Below are positions 11,959 through 24,930 of a stretch of DNA of 64,000 nucleotides, in pieces; the stretch's first letter is position 1; each line of letters starts with the position of its first letter. The DNA lies in NCBI GenBank assembly GCA_029207755.1, contig JARCOQ010000085.1, positions 1-64,000 of the forward strand, given 5' to 3'. Both the position numbers and the translations under genes were made by a program. A model generated the notes under the pieces. It did not search any database and was not told the DNA's origin. It saw only the letters and a list, made by a program, of their open reading frames with translations. This DNA is from Chamaea fasciata (taxonomy: Eukaryota > Chordata > Aves > Passeriformes > Sylviidae).

Positions 11959-14634
11959 CTAGGGGACAGCCAAGGCACCCCCGGGACAGCAAGGGCGCCC
12001 CCAGGGACACCGAGGGGACAGCCATGGCACCCCCAGGGACACCTAGGGGACAGCACGGGCACCCCCAGGGACACCAAGGGGACAGCAAGGGCACCCCAGG
12101 GACACCTAAGGGACAGCAAGGGCCCCCCCCGGGACACCTAGGGGACAGCCATGGCACCCCAGGGACAGCCAGGGCACTCCCAGGAAGACCTAGGGGACAG
12201 CCAGGGCACTCCCAGGGACACACTGGGCACTCCAAGGAACACCCAAGGCACCCCCAGGGACACCTAGGGGACAGCCAGGGCACCCCAGGAACACCCAGGG
12301 AACCCCCTGGGACACCTAGGGGACAGCCAGGGCACCCTAGGGACAGCCAGGGCACCCCCAGAGACACCGAGGGCACATCCAGGGCACCCTAGGGACAGCC
12401 AGGGCACTCCCAGAGACACCCTGGGCAGCCCTAGGGACACGCAGGGCACCCTAAGGGACACCTAGGGGACAGCCAGGGCACCCTAGGGACAGCCAGGGCA
12501 CCCCCAGAGACACCGAGGGCACAGCCAGGGCACCCCTAGGGACACCTAGGGGACAGCCAGGGTACGCCCAGGGACACCTAGGGGACCTCCAGGGCACACC
12601 CAGGGACACCTAAGAGATAGCCAGGGCACGCCCAGGGAAACCTAGGGGACAGCCAGGGTACCCCAGGGGACACCTAGAGCAGAGCCAGGGCACCCTAGGG
12701 ACAGCCAAGGCACCCCCAGGGACACCTAGGAGACAGCCAGGGCACCCGACGGACAGCCAGGGCACCACCAGGGCACCCCAGGGACGGCCAGGGCACCCTC
12801 AGGGACACCTAGGGGACAGCCAGGGCACCCCAGGGACAGACAGGGCACCCCCAGGGACACCTAGGGGACCTCCAGGGCACCCCCAGGGACACCTAGGGGA
12901 CAGCCAGGGCACCCTCAGGGACACCTAGGGCTCAGGCAGGGCACCCAAGGGACAGCCAGGGCGCCCCCAGGGACACCTAGGGGACAGCACGGGCACCCCC
13001 ACGGACACCAAGGGGACAGCAAGGGCACCCCAGGGACACCTAGGGGACAGCAAAGGCCCCCCCCGGGACACCTAGGGGACAGCCATGGCACCCCAGGGAC
13101 AGCCAGGGCACTCCCAGGAAGACCTAGGGGACAGCCAGGGCACTCCCAGGGACACCTAGGGGACAGTCAGGGCACTCCCAGGGACACCATGGGCACCCCC
13201 AGGGACATTTAGAGGACCTCCAGGGCACCCCCAGGGACACCCAGGCACCCCCAGGGCACCCCAGGGACACCCAGGGCACCCCCAGGGTCACGTAGTGGAC
13301 AGCCAGGGCACCCCCAGGGACAGCCAGGGCACCTCCAGGAACACTTATGGGACAGCCAGGTCCCCCCCTGGGACACCTAGGTGACCTCCAGGGCCCCTAG
13401 GGGACAGCCAGGGCACTCCCAGAGACACCCTGGGCACCCCTAGTGACACGCAGGGCACCCTAAGGGACACCTAGGGGACAGCCAGGGCACCCTAGGGACA
13501 GCCAGGGCACCCCCAGAGACACCGAGGGCACAGCCAGGGCACCCCTAGGGACACCTAGGGGACAGGCAGGGCACCCCAGGGACACCCAGGGCACCTTCAG
13601 GGACACCTAGGGGACCTCCAGGGCACCCCCAGGGACACCTCGGGGACAGCCAGGAAACCCCAGGGACACCCTAGGGACCCCCAGCGACACCTAGGGGACA
13701 GTCAGGGCACTCCCAGGGACACCTTGGGCACCCCCAGGGACACAGAGGGCACAGCCAGGGCACCCTAGGGACAGACAGGGTACCCCCAGGGACACCGAGG
13801 GGACAGCCAGGGAACTCCAGGGACAGCCAGGGCACCCCCAGGGCACCTAGGGGACAGACAGGGCACCCCCAGGGACATCTAGGGGACCTCCAGGGCACGC
13901 CCATGGACACCTAAGGGACAGTTAGGGCACGCCCAGGGACACCTAGGGCACAGCCAGGGCACCCTAGAGACACACAGGACACCCCCAGGGACAGCTAGGG
14001 GACAGCCTGGGCACTCCCAGGGACACCTAGGGGACAGCCAGGGCACTCCAGCGACAGCCAGGGCACCCCAGGGACAGCCAGGGCACCCCAGGGACACCTA
14101 GGAGACAAGAAGGGTACCCCAGGGCCACCTAGGGGACAGCCAGAGCACTGCAAGGACAGCCAGGGCACCCCCAGGGACACCTAGGGGACAGCCAGGGCAC
14201 CCTCAGGGACACCTAGGGGACAGCCATGGCACTCCCAGGGACACCTAGGGGACAGCAAGGGTACCCCAGGGACACCGAGGGCACAGCCAAAGCACTCTAG
14301 GGACAGCCAGGGCACCCACTGGGACACCAATGCGACAGCCAGGGCACCCCCAGAAACACCTAGGGCACAGCCAGGGCACCCCCAGGGACACCTAGGGCAC
14401 AGCCACTGCACCCCCAGGGACAGCCAGGGCTTCCCCAGGGACACCTAGGGGACAGCCAGAGCACCCCAAGGACAGCCAGGGCACCCCAGGGACAGCCAGG
14501 GCACCCCCAGGGACACCTAGGGGACCTCCAGGGCGCCCCCAGGGACACCTAGGGGACAGCCAAGGCACACCAGGGACAGCCAGGGCACCCCCAGGGACAC
14601 ATAGGGGACAGCCAGCAACCCCCTGGGACAGCCA

Positions 14635-15164
14635 TCTCACCCCCACGGCCCCCTCCACCTCCAGAAGCTATCAAAAGCCTCCTCAGGTTCTTTCATGCCT
14701 CAAATGGGCCGCCCAAACCTCCCGAATACCCCCCAAAGCACCCAAAGCAGCCCCCCGGACTCCCCCCAGACCCCCCACAACCCAAAAACCCCCTCCACGA
14801 CAACTCAGGACTCCCAGGATCCCCCCAAATCCGTGCCCCCCTCACCCTGAGGTCCCGTTTGAGCCGCTCCACGTTGCGGACTGGCACCAGCTCATCAAGC
14901 CCCAAGCATCAACACCTGCGGGACTGGGATGGACTGAGAGCACTGGGAGGGTGACCAGAGAAACCTGGGATGGACGAAGAGTGGACTGGGATGAACTGGG
15001 ATGAACTGGCAGGCGTGTGGGGGTCCACGGTGGCCACTCGGTGCCTTACTGGTCTATACTGGGATGGGTCGGAGGGGCCCAGGGGAGGGGGTGAGGACAC
15101 ACAGGTCCAGACTGGGAGGGGTGTCACCATGGCGCCGGAGGCGGAGTCGAGGATACGAGCGAGG
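14635..15164 (-). other. Embedded gene-like block, copy 2 of 5
   Basis: A 530-bp copy with the same edges and internal order as copy 1. It shares with copy 4 a private set of variants: AGAAGCTATC at the left, TTCTTTCATGCC, GGAGGGGCCCAGG and GAGGACACACAGG on the right, and the base change that makes TGA in the exon-like segment. The right edge reads GCGAGGCTGGGACACC, with a T where most copies have A. Copies 2 and 4 are therefore products of one duplication that included array on both sides. Confidence 0.9.
14846..14915 (-). pseudogene. Candidate exon, copy 2, with internal stop
   Basis: Same acceptor (CCCGCAG) and donor (AGG|GTGAGG) as in copy 1. One base differs: the second full codon TGG has become TGA (minus strand, 14911-14909). 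If the exon is used in the frame suggested by copy 1, this copy ends there. The remaining 20 codons are unchanged, including LDELVPVRNVERLKRDLR. It is a broken copy if the exon was ever coding in this frame. Confidence 0.35.
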
Positions 15165-15539
15165 CTGGGACACCTAGGGGAGAGCCAGGGCACCCCCGGG
15201 GACACCTAGGGGACAGCCAAGGTACCCCAGGGACACCTAGGGGACAGCCAGGAAACCCCCAGGGACACCTAGGGGATAGGCAGAGCACTCCCAGGGACAC
15301 CTAAGGAACAGTCAGGGTACCCCAGGGACACCCAGGGCACCCCCAGGGACACCCAGGGCACCCCCAGGGACACCAAGGGGACCTCCAGGGCAACCCCAAG
15401 GACACCTAGGGGACAGGCAGGACACCTTCAGGGACACCTACGGGACACCCAGGGCACCCCCAGGGACACCCAGGGCACCCCAGAGACACCTAGGGGACAG
15501 CCAGGGCACTCTAGGGACACCTAGGGCACAGCAAGGGCC

Positions 15540-16620
15540 CCCCAGGGACATCTAGGGGACAGCCATGGCACCCCAGGTACTTCCAGGGCACCCCCAGGGA
15601 CACCTAGGGGACAGCCAGGGCATCCCCAGGGACACCCTGGGCACCCCGAGGAACACCTAGGGGACAGAAGGGCACTCCCAGGGACACCCTGGACACTCCC
15701 AGGGACACCCAGGGCACCCCCAGGGACACCTAGGGGACAGCACGGGCTCCCCCAGGGACACCTAGGAGACAGCAAGGGCACCCCAGGGACTCCTAGGGGA
15801 CAGCCATGGCACCCCAGGGACTTCCAGGGCACCCCCAGAGACACCTAGGGGACAGCCAGGGCACCATAGGGACACCTAGGGGACCTCCAGCGCACCCCCA
15901 GGGACACCAAGGGGACAGCCATGGCACCCCCAGGGACACTAAGGGGACAGCATGGCACCCCAGGGACAGCCAGAGCACCCCCAGGGACACCTAGGGGACA
16001 GCCAGGGCACCCTAGGGACACCTAGGGGACCACCAGGGCACCCCCAGGGACACCAAGGGGACAGCCATGGCACCTCCAGGGACACTTAGGGTACATGCAG
16101 GGCACCCCCAGGGACACCAGGGCACCCCCAGGGACACCTAGGGGACAGCCAGGGCGCCCCAGGGTGACACAGGACATCCCCAGGGACAGCTAGGGGGCAG
16201 CCAGCGCACCCTAGGGACACCCATGGCACCCCCTGGGACAGCTAGGGGACACCCAGGGCACCCCCAGGGACACCTAGGGGACAGCCAGGGCACCCGAGGG
16301 ACAGCCAGGGCGCCCCCAGGGACACCGAGGGGACAGGCACGGCACCCCCAGGGACACCTAGGGGACAGCACGCGCACCCCCAGGGACACCTAGGGGACAT
16401 CAAAAGCACCCCAGGGACACCTAGGGGACAGCAAGGGCCCCCCAGGGACTTCTAGGGGACAGCCATGGCACCCCAGGGACTTCCAGGGCACCCCCAGGGA
16501 CACCTAGGGGACAGCCAGGGCATCCCCAGGGACACCCTGGGCACCCCCAGGAACACCTAGGGGACAGCAAGGGCACTCCCAGGGACACCCTGGACACTCC
16601 CAAGGACACCCAGGGCACCC
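15540..16620. repeat. Array module B, left member
   Basis: Ordered variants GACTTCCAGGGCACCCCC, CATCCCCAGGGACACCCTGG, AGGAACACCTAGGGGACAG, ACCCTGGACACTCCC, GCACCATAGGGACACC, CCAGGGTGACACAGGACATC and TAGGGGGCAGCCAGCGCACC. The same order is found at 37140-38190, at offset 21,603 in the first part and 21,572 in the rest. The 31-bp change is one missing unit near 37325. This subfamily is marked by a single non-repeat-like insertion, GGGTGACACAGG. Confidence 0.8.
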
Positions 16621-17114
16621 CCAGGGAGACCTAGGGGACAGCCAGGGCACCCCCAGGAACACTTAGGGGACAGACAAGGCACCCCCAGGGGACAGCCAGG
16701 GCGCCCCCAGGGACACCAGGCGGACAGCCAGGTCCCCCCCAGGGACACCTAGGGGACATCCATGGCACCCCAGGGACACCCTGGGAACCCCTAGGGACAC
16801 CTAGGGGACAGCCAGGGCAATCGCAGCGAAACCCTGGGCACTCCCAGGGACACGAAGGGCACCCCCAGGGACACCTAAGGGACAGCCGGGGCACCCCCAG
16901 GGAGACGTAGGGGACAGCCAGGGCACCCCCAGGGACACATAGGGGAAAGCCAGGGCACCCCAGGGACAGCCAGGGCACCCCAAGGGACACCTAGTGGACC
17001 TCCAGGGCACCCCCAGGGACAGCTAGGGGACAGCCAGGGCACCCTAGGGACAGCCAGGGCTCCCCCAGGGACACCTAGGGGACAGCCAGGGCACCCCCAG
17101 GGACACCAAGGGGA

Positions 17115-17408
17115 CAGCCAGGGCACCCTAGGGACAGCCAGGGCTCCCCCAGGGACACCTAGCGTACAGCCAGGGCAACCCCAGGGACACCAAGGGGACA
17201 GCCAGAGCACCCCAGGGACAGCCAGGATATCCGAAGGGACACCTAGGGGACAGCCAGGGCCCCCCCAGGGACACCCGGGGCACCCCCAGGAACACCTAGG
17301 GGACAGCCAGGGCACCCCAGGGAAAGCCAGGACACACCCAGGGACACCTAGAGGACAGCCAGGGCACCCTAGGGACAGCCAGGGCACCCCCAGAGACACC
17401 GAGGGCAC
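17115..17408. repeat. Array module C, left member
   Basis: Aligns with 41917-42210 at offset 24,802. Landmarks are TATCCGAAGGGACACC, CACCCGGGGCACCCCC, GGGAAAGCCAGG and CACACCCAGGGACACCTAGA. The phrase TATCCGAAGGGACACC also appears near 21430 and 27016, so the module has further, looser relatives. Confidence 0.65.
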
Positions 17409-19576
17409 AACCAGGGCACCCTAGGGACAGCCAAGGCACCCCCAGGGACACCTAGGGGATAGGCAGGGCACTCCCAGGGACACCTAGGGGACAGCCAGGG
17501 TACTCCAGGGACAGCCAGGGAACCCCCAGGGACACCTAGGGCTCAGTCAGGGCACCCTCAGGGTCACCTATAGGACAGGCAGGGCACCCAAGGGACAGCC
17601 AGGGCATCCCCACGGACACCAAGGAGACAGCCAGGGCACCCCAGGGACAGCCAGAGCACCCCCAGGGACACCTAGGGGACAGCCAGGGAACACTAGGGAC
17701 ACCTAGGGGACCTCCAGGGGACCCCCAGGGACACCAAGGGGACAGCCATGGCACCTCCAGGGACACTTAGGGAACATGCAGGGCACCCCAGGGACACCCA
17801 GGGCACCCCCAGGGACACCTAAGGGACAGCCAGGGAACACCAGTGACACCCTGGGGACCCCCAGGGACACCTAGGGGACAGTCAGGGCACTCCCAGGGAC
17901 ACACTGGGCAGCCCCAGGGACATCTAGAGGACGTCCAGGGCACCCCCAGGGACACCAAAGAGACAGCCAGGGCTCCCCCAGGGACATCTAGGGGACAGGC
18001 AGGGCACCCCAGGGACACCAAGGGGACAGCAAGAGCACCCCAAGGACAGCCAGGGCACCCCCAGGAACACCTAGGGGACAGCCAGGGCACCCTCAGGGAC
18101 ACCAAGGGGACAGCCAGGGCACCCCCAGGGACAATTTGGGGACAGCCAGGGCACCCCACGGACATCCACGGCACCCACAGGGAAACTGACAGGACAGCCA
18201 GGGCACCCCAGGGACACCGAGGGCACAACCAGGGCACCCTAGGGACAGCCAGGGCACCCCCAGGGACACCTAGGGGACAGGCAGGGCACCCCCAGGGACA
18301 CCTAGGAGATAGCCAGGGCACCCAAAGGGACACAAAGGGGACAGCCAGGGAACTCCAGGGACAGACAGGGCACCCCCAGGGACAGCCAGGGCACCCCCAG
18401 GGCGCCCAAGGGACACCCAGGGCACCCACACGGACACCAAGGAGACAGCCAGGGTACCCCCAGGGACACCTGGGGGACAGCCAGGGCACTCCAGGGACAG
18501 CCAGGGCACCCCCAGGGACACCTAGGGTACAGACAGGGCACCGCCAGGGACATCTAGGTGACCTCCAGGGCACGCCCAGTGACACCTAAGGAACAGCCAG
18601 GGCACGCCCAGGGACACCTAGAGGACAGCCAGGGCACCTTAGGGACAGCCCGGGCACCCCAGGGACACCTAGGGGACATCCTGGGCACCATAGGGACAGC
18701 CAGGGCACTCCCAGGGACACAAGGGCACCCCCAGGGACACCTAGGGGACAGCCAGGGCACCCCAGGGACAGCCAGGGCACCCCTAGGGACACCTGGGGGA
18801 CAGCCAGGGCAGCCTAGGGACAGCCAGGGCAACCCCAGGGCACCCCAGGGACGGCCAGAACACCCTCAGGGACACCTAGGGACAGCCAGGGAACCCCAGG
18901 GACAGCCAGGGCACCCCCAGGGACACCTAGGGGACAGGCAGGGCACCCCCAGGGACACCAAGGGAACAGACAGAGCACCCCAAGGACAGCCAGGTCACCC
19001 CCAGGGACACCTAGGGGACAGCACGGACACCCCCAGGGACACCTAGGGGACAGCAAGAGCAGCCCAGGGACAGCTAGGGGACAGCAAGGGCCCCACCAGG
19101 GACACCTAGGGGACAGCCAGGGCACCCCCAGGGATGCCCTGGGCACCCCCAGGAACACCTAGGGGACAGCCAGGGCACTCCCAGGGACACACTGGGCACT
19201 CCCAGGGACACCCAGGGCACCCCCAGGGACACCTAGGGGACAGCCAGGGCACCCTAGGGACAGCCAGGGCACCCCCAGAGACACCGAGGGCACAACCAGG
19301 GCACCCTAAGGACAGCCAAGGCACCCCCAGGGACACCTAGGGGACAGGCAGGGCACCCCCAGGGACACCAAGGGGACAGCCAGGGTACCCCCAGGGACAC
19401 CTAGGGGACAGCCAGGGCACGCCAGGGACACCTAGGGCACAGCCAGGGCACCCTAGGGAAAGCCAGGGCACCCCCAGGGACACCAGGGCACCCCCAGGGA
19501 CACCTAGGGGACAGCCAGGGCACCCCAGGGACAGCCAGGGCACCCCCAGGGACACCTAGGGGACAGCCAGGGTACC

Positions 19577-20080
19577 CCAGGGACACCTAGGAGACAGCCA
19601 GGAATCCCCTTGGAACACCTAGGGGATAGGCAGAGCACTCCCAAGGACACCTAAGGAACAGCCAGGGTACCCCAGGGACACCCAGGGCACCCCCAGGGAC
19701 ACCCAGGGCAGCCACAGGGACACCAAGGGGACCTCCAGGGCACCCCCAAGGACGCCCAGGGGACAGGCAGGGCACGCCCAGGGACACCTAGGGGACAGCC
19801 AGGGCATCCCCAGGGACACCTAGGGGATAGCCAGGGCACCCTCAGGGACACCTAGGGGACCTCCAGGGCACCCCCAGGGACACTGAGGGCACAGCCTGGG
19901 CAGCCCAGGGCAACCCCAGGGACACCTAGGGGGCAGCCAGGGAACCCCAGTGACACCCTGGGCACCCCCAGGGACACCTAAAGGACCTCCAGGGCACCCC
20001 CAGGGACAGCCAGAACACCCCCAGGGAAACCTAGGGGACAGCTAGGGCACCCCAGGAACAGCCAGGGCACCCCCAGGGAC
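19577..20080. repeat. Right-flank sequence of a block, without the block
   Basis: Reproduces the array found just to the right of blocks 2, 4 and 5: GACAGCCAGGAA, then CACCTAGGGGATAGGCAGAG, ACACCTAAGGAACAG, a pair of CACCCAGGGCA units and GGGGACCTCC. It aligns with 40839-41350 at offset 21,260 over at least 200 bases and continues through CTAAAGGACCTCC and CCAGAACACCCCC. No embedded block lies to its left. The same later part recurs at about 45115-45210. Confidence 0.7.
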
Positions 20081-22535
20081 ACCTAGGGGACAGCCAGGGC
20101 ACCTCCAGGGACACGTACGGCACAGCCAGGGCACCATCAGGGACACCCTGGGCACCCCCAGGGACACCAAGGGGACAGCCAGGGCACCCCCAGGGACACC
20201 TAGGGGACAGCCAGGGCACCCCAGGGACACCCAGGGCACCCCCAGGGACACCTATGGGACAGCCAGGGCACCCTAGGGACAGCCAGGGCACCCCCAGAGA
20301 CACCGAGGGCACATCCAGGGCACCCTAGGGACAGACAGGGCATCCCCAGGGACACCTGGGGGACAGCCAGGGCACCCCCAGGGACAGCCAGGGCACCCCC
20401 AGGGCACCCAGGGACAGCCAGGGCACCCACAGGGACACCAAGAGGACAGCCAAGGCACCCCCAGGGACAGCAAGGGCGCCCCCAGAGCGCCCCAGGGACA
20501 CCCAGGGCACCCACAGGGACACCAAGGAGACAGCCAGGGCACCCCCAGGGACACCTAGGGGACAGACAGGGCACCACCAGGGACATTTAGGGGACCTCCA
20601 GGGCACGCCCAGGGACACCTAAAGGAGAGCCAGGCCTCGCCCAGGGACACCTAGAAGACAGCAAGGGCACGCCCAGGGACACCTAGGGCACAGCCAGGGC
20701 ACCCTAGGGACAGCCAGGGCACCCCCAGGGACCCCAGGGCACCCCCAGGGACACCTAGGGGACAGCCAGGGCACCCCAGGTTGACACAGGACACCCCCAG
20801 GGATAGCTAGGGGACAGCCAGGGCACCCTAGGGACACCCATGGCACCCCCAGGGACAGCTAGGGGACACCCAGGGCACCCCCAGGGACACCTAGGGGACA
20901 GCCAGGGAATCCGAGGGACAGCCAGGGCGCCCCCAGGGACACCTAGGGGACAGCACGGGCACCCCCAGGGACACCTAGGGGACAGCAAGGGCACCCCAGG
21001 GACACCTAGGGGACAGCAAGGGCCCCCCCAGGGACACCTAGGGGACAGCCATGGCACCCCAGGGACTTCCAGGGCACCCCCAGGGACACCTAGGGGACAG
21101 GCAGGGCATCCCCAGGGACACCCTGGGCACCCCCAGGAACACCTAGGGGACAGCAAGGGCACTCCCAGGGACACCCTGGACACTCGCAGGAAAATCAAGG
21201 GCACCCCCAGAGACACCTAGGGGACAGCCAGGGCACCCCCAGGGACAGACAGGGAACCCCCAGGGACACCTAGGGGACCTCCAAGGCACGCCCAGAGATA
21301 CCTAAGGGACAGCCAGGGCACGTCCAGGGACACCTCGGGGATAGCCAGGGCACCCCCAGGGACACCTAGGGCACAGCCAGGGCACCCCCAGGGACACCAA
21401 CGGGACAGCCAGAGCACCCCAGGGACAGCCAGGGTATCCGAAGGGACACCTAGGGGACAGCAAGGTAACCCCAGTGACACCCTGGGGACCCCCAGCGACA
21501 CCTAGGGGACAGTCAGGGCTCTCCGAGGGACACCCTGGGCACCACCAGGGACATCTAGAGGACGTCCAGGGCACCCCTAGGGATAGCCAGGGCACCCCCA
21601 GGGACACCTAAGGGACAGCCAGGGTACCCCAGGGACACCAAGGGGACAGCCAGGGCACCCCCAGGGACACCTAGGGGACAGCCAGGGCACCCCAGGGACA
21701 CCCAGGGCACCCCAAGGGACACCAAGCAGACAGCCAGGGCACCCCCAGGGACACCAAGGGGACAGCCAGGGCACCCTAGGGACAGGCAGGGCTCCCCCAG
21801 GGTCACCTAGGGGACAGCCAGGGCACCCCCAGGAACACGGAGGGGATAGCCAGGGTACCCCCAGGGACACCTAGGGGACAGCAAGGGCCGCCCCACAGAC
21901 ACCTAGGGGACAGCTATGGCACCCCAGGGACACCCAGGGCACTCCCAGGGACACCTAGGGGACAGCCAGGGCATCCCCACGGACACCCGGGGCACCCCAA
22001 GAACACCTATGGGACAGCCAGGGCACCCCAGGGACACCTAGGGGACAGCCAGGGCACCCCAGGGAAAGCCAGGGCACACCAAGGGACACCTAGGGGACAG
22101 CAAGGGCACTCCCAGGGACACCCTGGACACTCCCAGGGACACCCAGGGCACCCCCAGGGACACCTAGGGGACAGCACGGGCACCCCCAGGGACACCTAGG
22201 GGACAGCAAGGGCACCCCAGGGACACCTAGGGGACAACCAGGGAACCCCCAGGGACACCTAGGGGTCAGGCAGGGCACCCCAGGGACACCCAGGGCACCC
22301 CCAGGGACACCTAGGGGACAGCCAGGGAACCCCAGTGATACCAGGGGACCCCAAGCGACACCTAGAGGACAGTCAGGGCACTCCCAGGGACACCCTGGGC
22401 AACCCCAGGGACATCTAGAGGACGTCCAGGGCACCCCCAGGGACAGCCAGGGCACCCCCAGGGACACCAAGGGGACAGCCAGGGCACCCCAGGGACACCC
22501 AGGGAACCCCCAGGGACACCTAGGGGACAGCTAGG

Positions 22536-23690
22536 GCACCGCGAGGAGAGCCAGGGCACCCCCAAGGACACCTAAGGGACAGCCACGGTACCCCAGGGAC
22601 ACCAAGGAGACAGCCAGGGTACCCCCAGGGACATTAAGGGGACAGCCAGGGCACCCCAGGGACAGCCAGGGCACCCCCAGGGACACCAATGAGACAGCCA
22701 GGGCAGCCCAGGGACACCTAGGGGACAGCCAGGGCACCCCAGGGACAGCCAGGGCTCCCCCAGGGACAACTAGGGGACAGGAAGGGCACCCACAGGGACA
22801 GCCAGGGCACCCCCAGGGCGCCCCAGGGACACCCCGGGCACCCCCAGAGACACCAAGGGGACCTCCAGGGCACGCCCAAGGACACCTATGGGACAGCCAG
22901 GGCAGCCCCAGGGACATCCAGGGCACCCCCAGGGCACCCGAAGGACACCCAGGGCACCCTCAGGCACACGTAGCGGACAGGCAGGACACCCCCAGGGACA
23001 GCCAGGGAACCCCCGGGGATGCCTAGAGGACAGCCAGGGCACCCCCAGGGACCCCTAGGGGACAGCCAGGGCACCCTAGGGACAGCCAGGGCTCCCCCAG
23101 GGACACCTAGGGGACAGGCAGGGCACCCCCAGGGACACAAAGGGGACAGCCAGAGCACCCCAGGGACAGCCAGGGCAACCCCAGGGACACCTAGGGGACA
23201 GCCAGGGCACCCCCGGGACACCCAGGGCACCCCCAGGGACACCTAGGGGACAGCCAGGGCACCCTATGGACAGCCAGGGCACCCCCAAAGACACCGAGGG
23301 CACATCCAGGGCACCCCCAGGGACAGCCAGGGCATCCCCAGGGCACTCCAGAGACAGCCAGGGCACCCCCAGGGACACCTAGGGCACAGCCAGGGCACCC
23401 CCAGGGACACCTAGGGGACAGGCAGGGCACCCACAGGGACAGCCAGGGCACCCCAGGGACAGCCAGGGCCCCCCCCCTGGGCGCCCTAGGGACCCCCAGG
23501 GCACCCACAGGAACACCAAGCGGACAGCCAGGGTACCCCCAGGGACACCTAGGGCACAGTCAGGGCACTGCAGGGACAGCCAGGGCACCCCCAGGGACAC
23601 CTAGGGGACAGCCAGGGAACCCCAGTGACACTCAGGGGACCCCCAGCGACCCCTAGGGGACAGTCAGGGCACAGCAGGGGAACCCAGGGC
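22536..23690. repeat. 2,395-bp higher-order pair, left member
   Basis: Starts with the module GCACCGCGAGGAGAGCCAGG and runs through GACAACTAGGGGACAGGAAG, GGGGATGCCTAGAGGAC, CCCCTAGGGGACAGCC and ACAGCAGGGGAACCC. It aligns with 24931-26035, and the offset stays at exactly 2,395 bp from about 22770 to 23378. The left member carries about 50 bp more satellite near 23540-23600. Confidence 0.8.
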
Positions 23691-24930
23691 ACCCCCAGGG
23701 ACACCTAGGGGACAGCCAGGGCACCCTAGGGACAGCCAAGGCACCCCAGGGACACCTAGGGGAAAGGCAGAGCACCCCCAGGGACACCTAGGGGACAGCC
23801 AGGGCACTCCAGGGACAGCCAGGGCAACCCCAGGGACACGAAGGGGACAGCCAGGGCACCCTAGGGACAGACAGGGAACCCCCAGGGACAGTCAGGGCAC
23901 CCCAAGGGCGTCGCAGGGACACCCAGGGCACCCACAGGGACACCTAGGGGACAGCCAGGGCACTCCAGGGACAGCCAGGGCACCCCCAGGGACACCTAAG
24001 GGACAGCCAGGGCACGCCCAAGGACACCTTGGGGACAGCCAGGACACCCTCGGGAAAGCCCGGGCACCCCCAGGGACACCTAAGGGACAGCCAGGGCACC
24101 CTAGGGACACCCAGGGCACCCTCAGGGACACAAGGGCACCCCCAGGGACACCTAGGGGACAGCCAGGGCACCCCAGGGACAGCCAGGGCACCCCCAGGGA
24201 CACCTAGGGGATTGCCAGGGAACCCTAGGGACAGCCAGGGCACCCCCTGGGCACCCCAGGGACGGTCAGGGCACTCTCAGGGACACCTAGGGGACAGCCA
24301 GGGCACCCCAGGGACAGAAAGGGCACCTCCAGGGACATCTAGGGAACAGGCAGGGCACCCCCAGGGCACCCCAGGCACACCCAGGGAACCCACAGGGACA
24401 CGGAGGGGACAGGCAGGACACCCCCAGGGACAGCCAGGGAACCCCCAGGGACGCCTAGAGGACAGCCAGGGCACCCCCAGGGACCCCTAGGGGACAGCCA
24501 GGGCACCCTAGGGACAGCCAGGGCTCCCCCAGGGACACCTAGGGGACAGGTGGGGCACCCCCAGGGACACCAAGGGGACAGCCAGAGCACCCCAGGGACA
24601 GCCAGGGCAACCCCAGGGACACCTAGGGGACAGCCAGGGCACCCCCGGGACACCCAGGGCACCCCCAGGGACACCGAGGGCACATCCAGGGCACCCTAGG
24701 GATAGCCAGGGAAGCCCCAGGGACAACTAGGGGACAGCCAGGGCACCCCCAGGGACAGCCAGGGCACCCCCAGGGCACCCCAGGGACAGCCAGGGCACCC
24801 CAGGGACACTTAGGGCACAGCCAGGGCACCCTAGGGACAGCCAGGGCACCCCCAGGGCACTCCAGGGACAGCCAGGGCACCCCCAGGGACACCCAGGGCA
24901 CCTCCAGGGACACCTAGGGGGACAGCCAGG

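Larger units (their letters stand above)
4821..14634. repeat. Minisatellite array, segment 2
   Basis: Continues the 31/32-bp and 21-bp units with no non-repeat island. The repeat begins directly after GCGAGG at the edge of block 1. Within the segment, 6446-6823 matches 11581-11958 at an offset of 5,135 bp, and 8042-9298 is followed immediately by a related copy from 9299 (offset 1,257). A subfamily with GACAGCCATGGCAC, GACAGCACGGGCAC and GACAGCAAGGGCAC variants in fixed order recurs at about 5.5, 6.97, 9.1, 10.2, 12.0 and 13.0 kb. From about 13770 the array becomes the left part of a longer duplication that carries block 2. No gene or RNA is seen. Confidence 0.97.
13770..15470. repeat. Segmental duplication carrying block 2
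   Basis: Array plus embedded block 2 that matches 31929-34103. The left part (about 13770-14040) aligns at offset 18,159. From about 14026 to 15470 the offset is exactly 18,633, and this part spans block 2 and about 300 bp of array to its right. The 474-bp change in offset means extra satellite in the other copy. Landmarks include GACAGTTAGGGCACGCCC, CACACAGGACACCCCC, GACAAGAAGGGTACCCC, CCACTGGGACACCAATGCG and the block edges themselves. Identity ends near 15472. Confidence 0.85.

Noticed and set aside
17767..18589. Long open frames on both strands (272 aa minus, 248 aa plus) and many similar ones across the window.
   Set aside because: They overlap on opposite strands and in all frames, use GTG-type starts just after the TAG of a CCTAGG, and translate the satellite into low-complexity Pro/Gly/Cys/Trp (minus) or Pro/Gly/Thr/Gln/His (plus) strings. 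A 32-bp period shifts frame in every unit, so length comes from stop-poor composition and not from selection.
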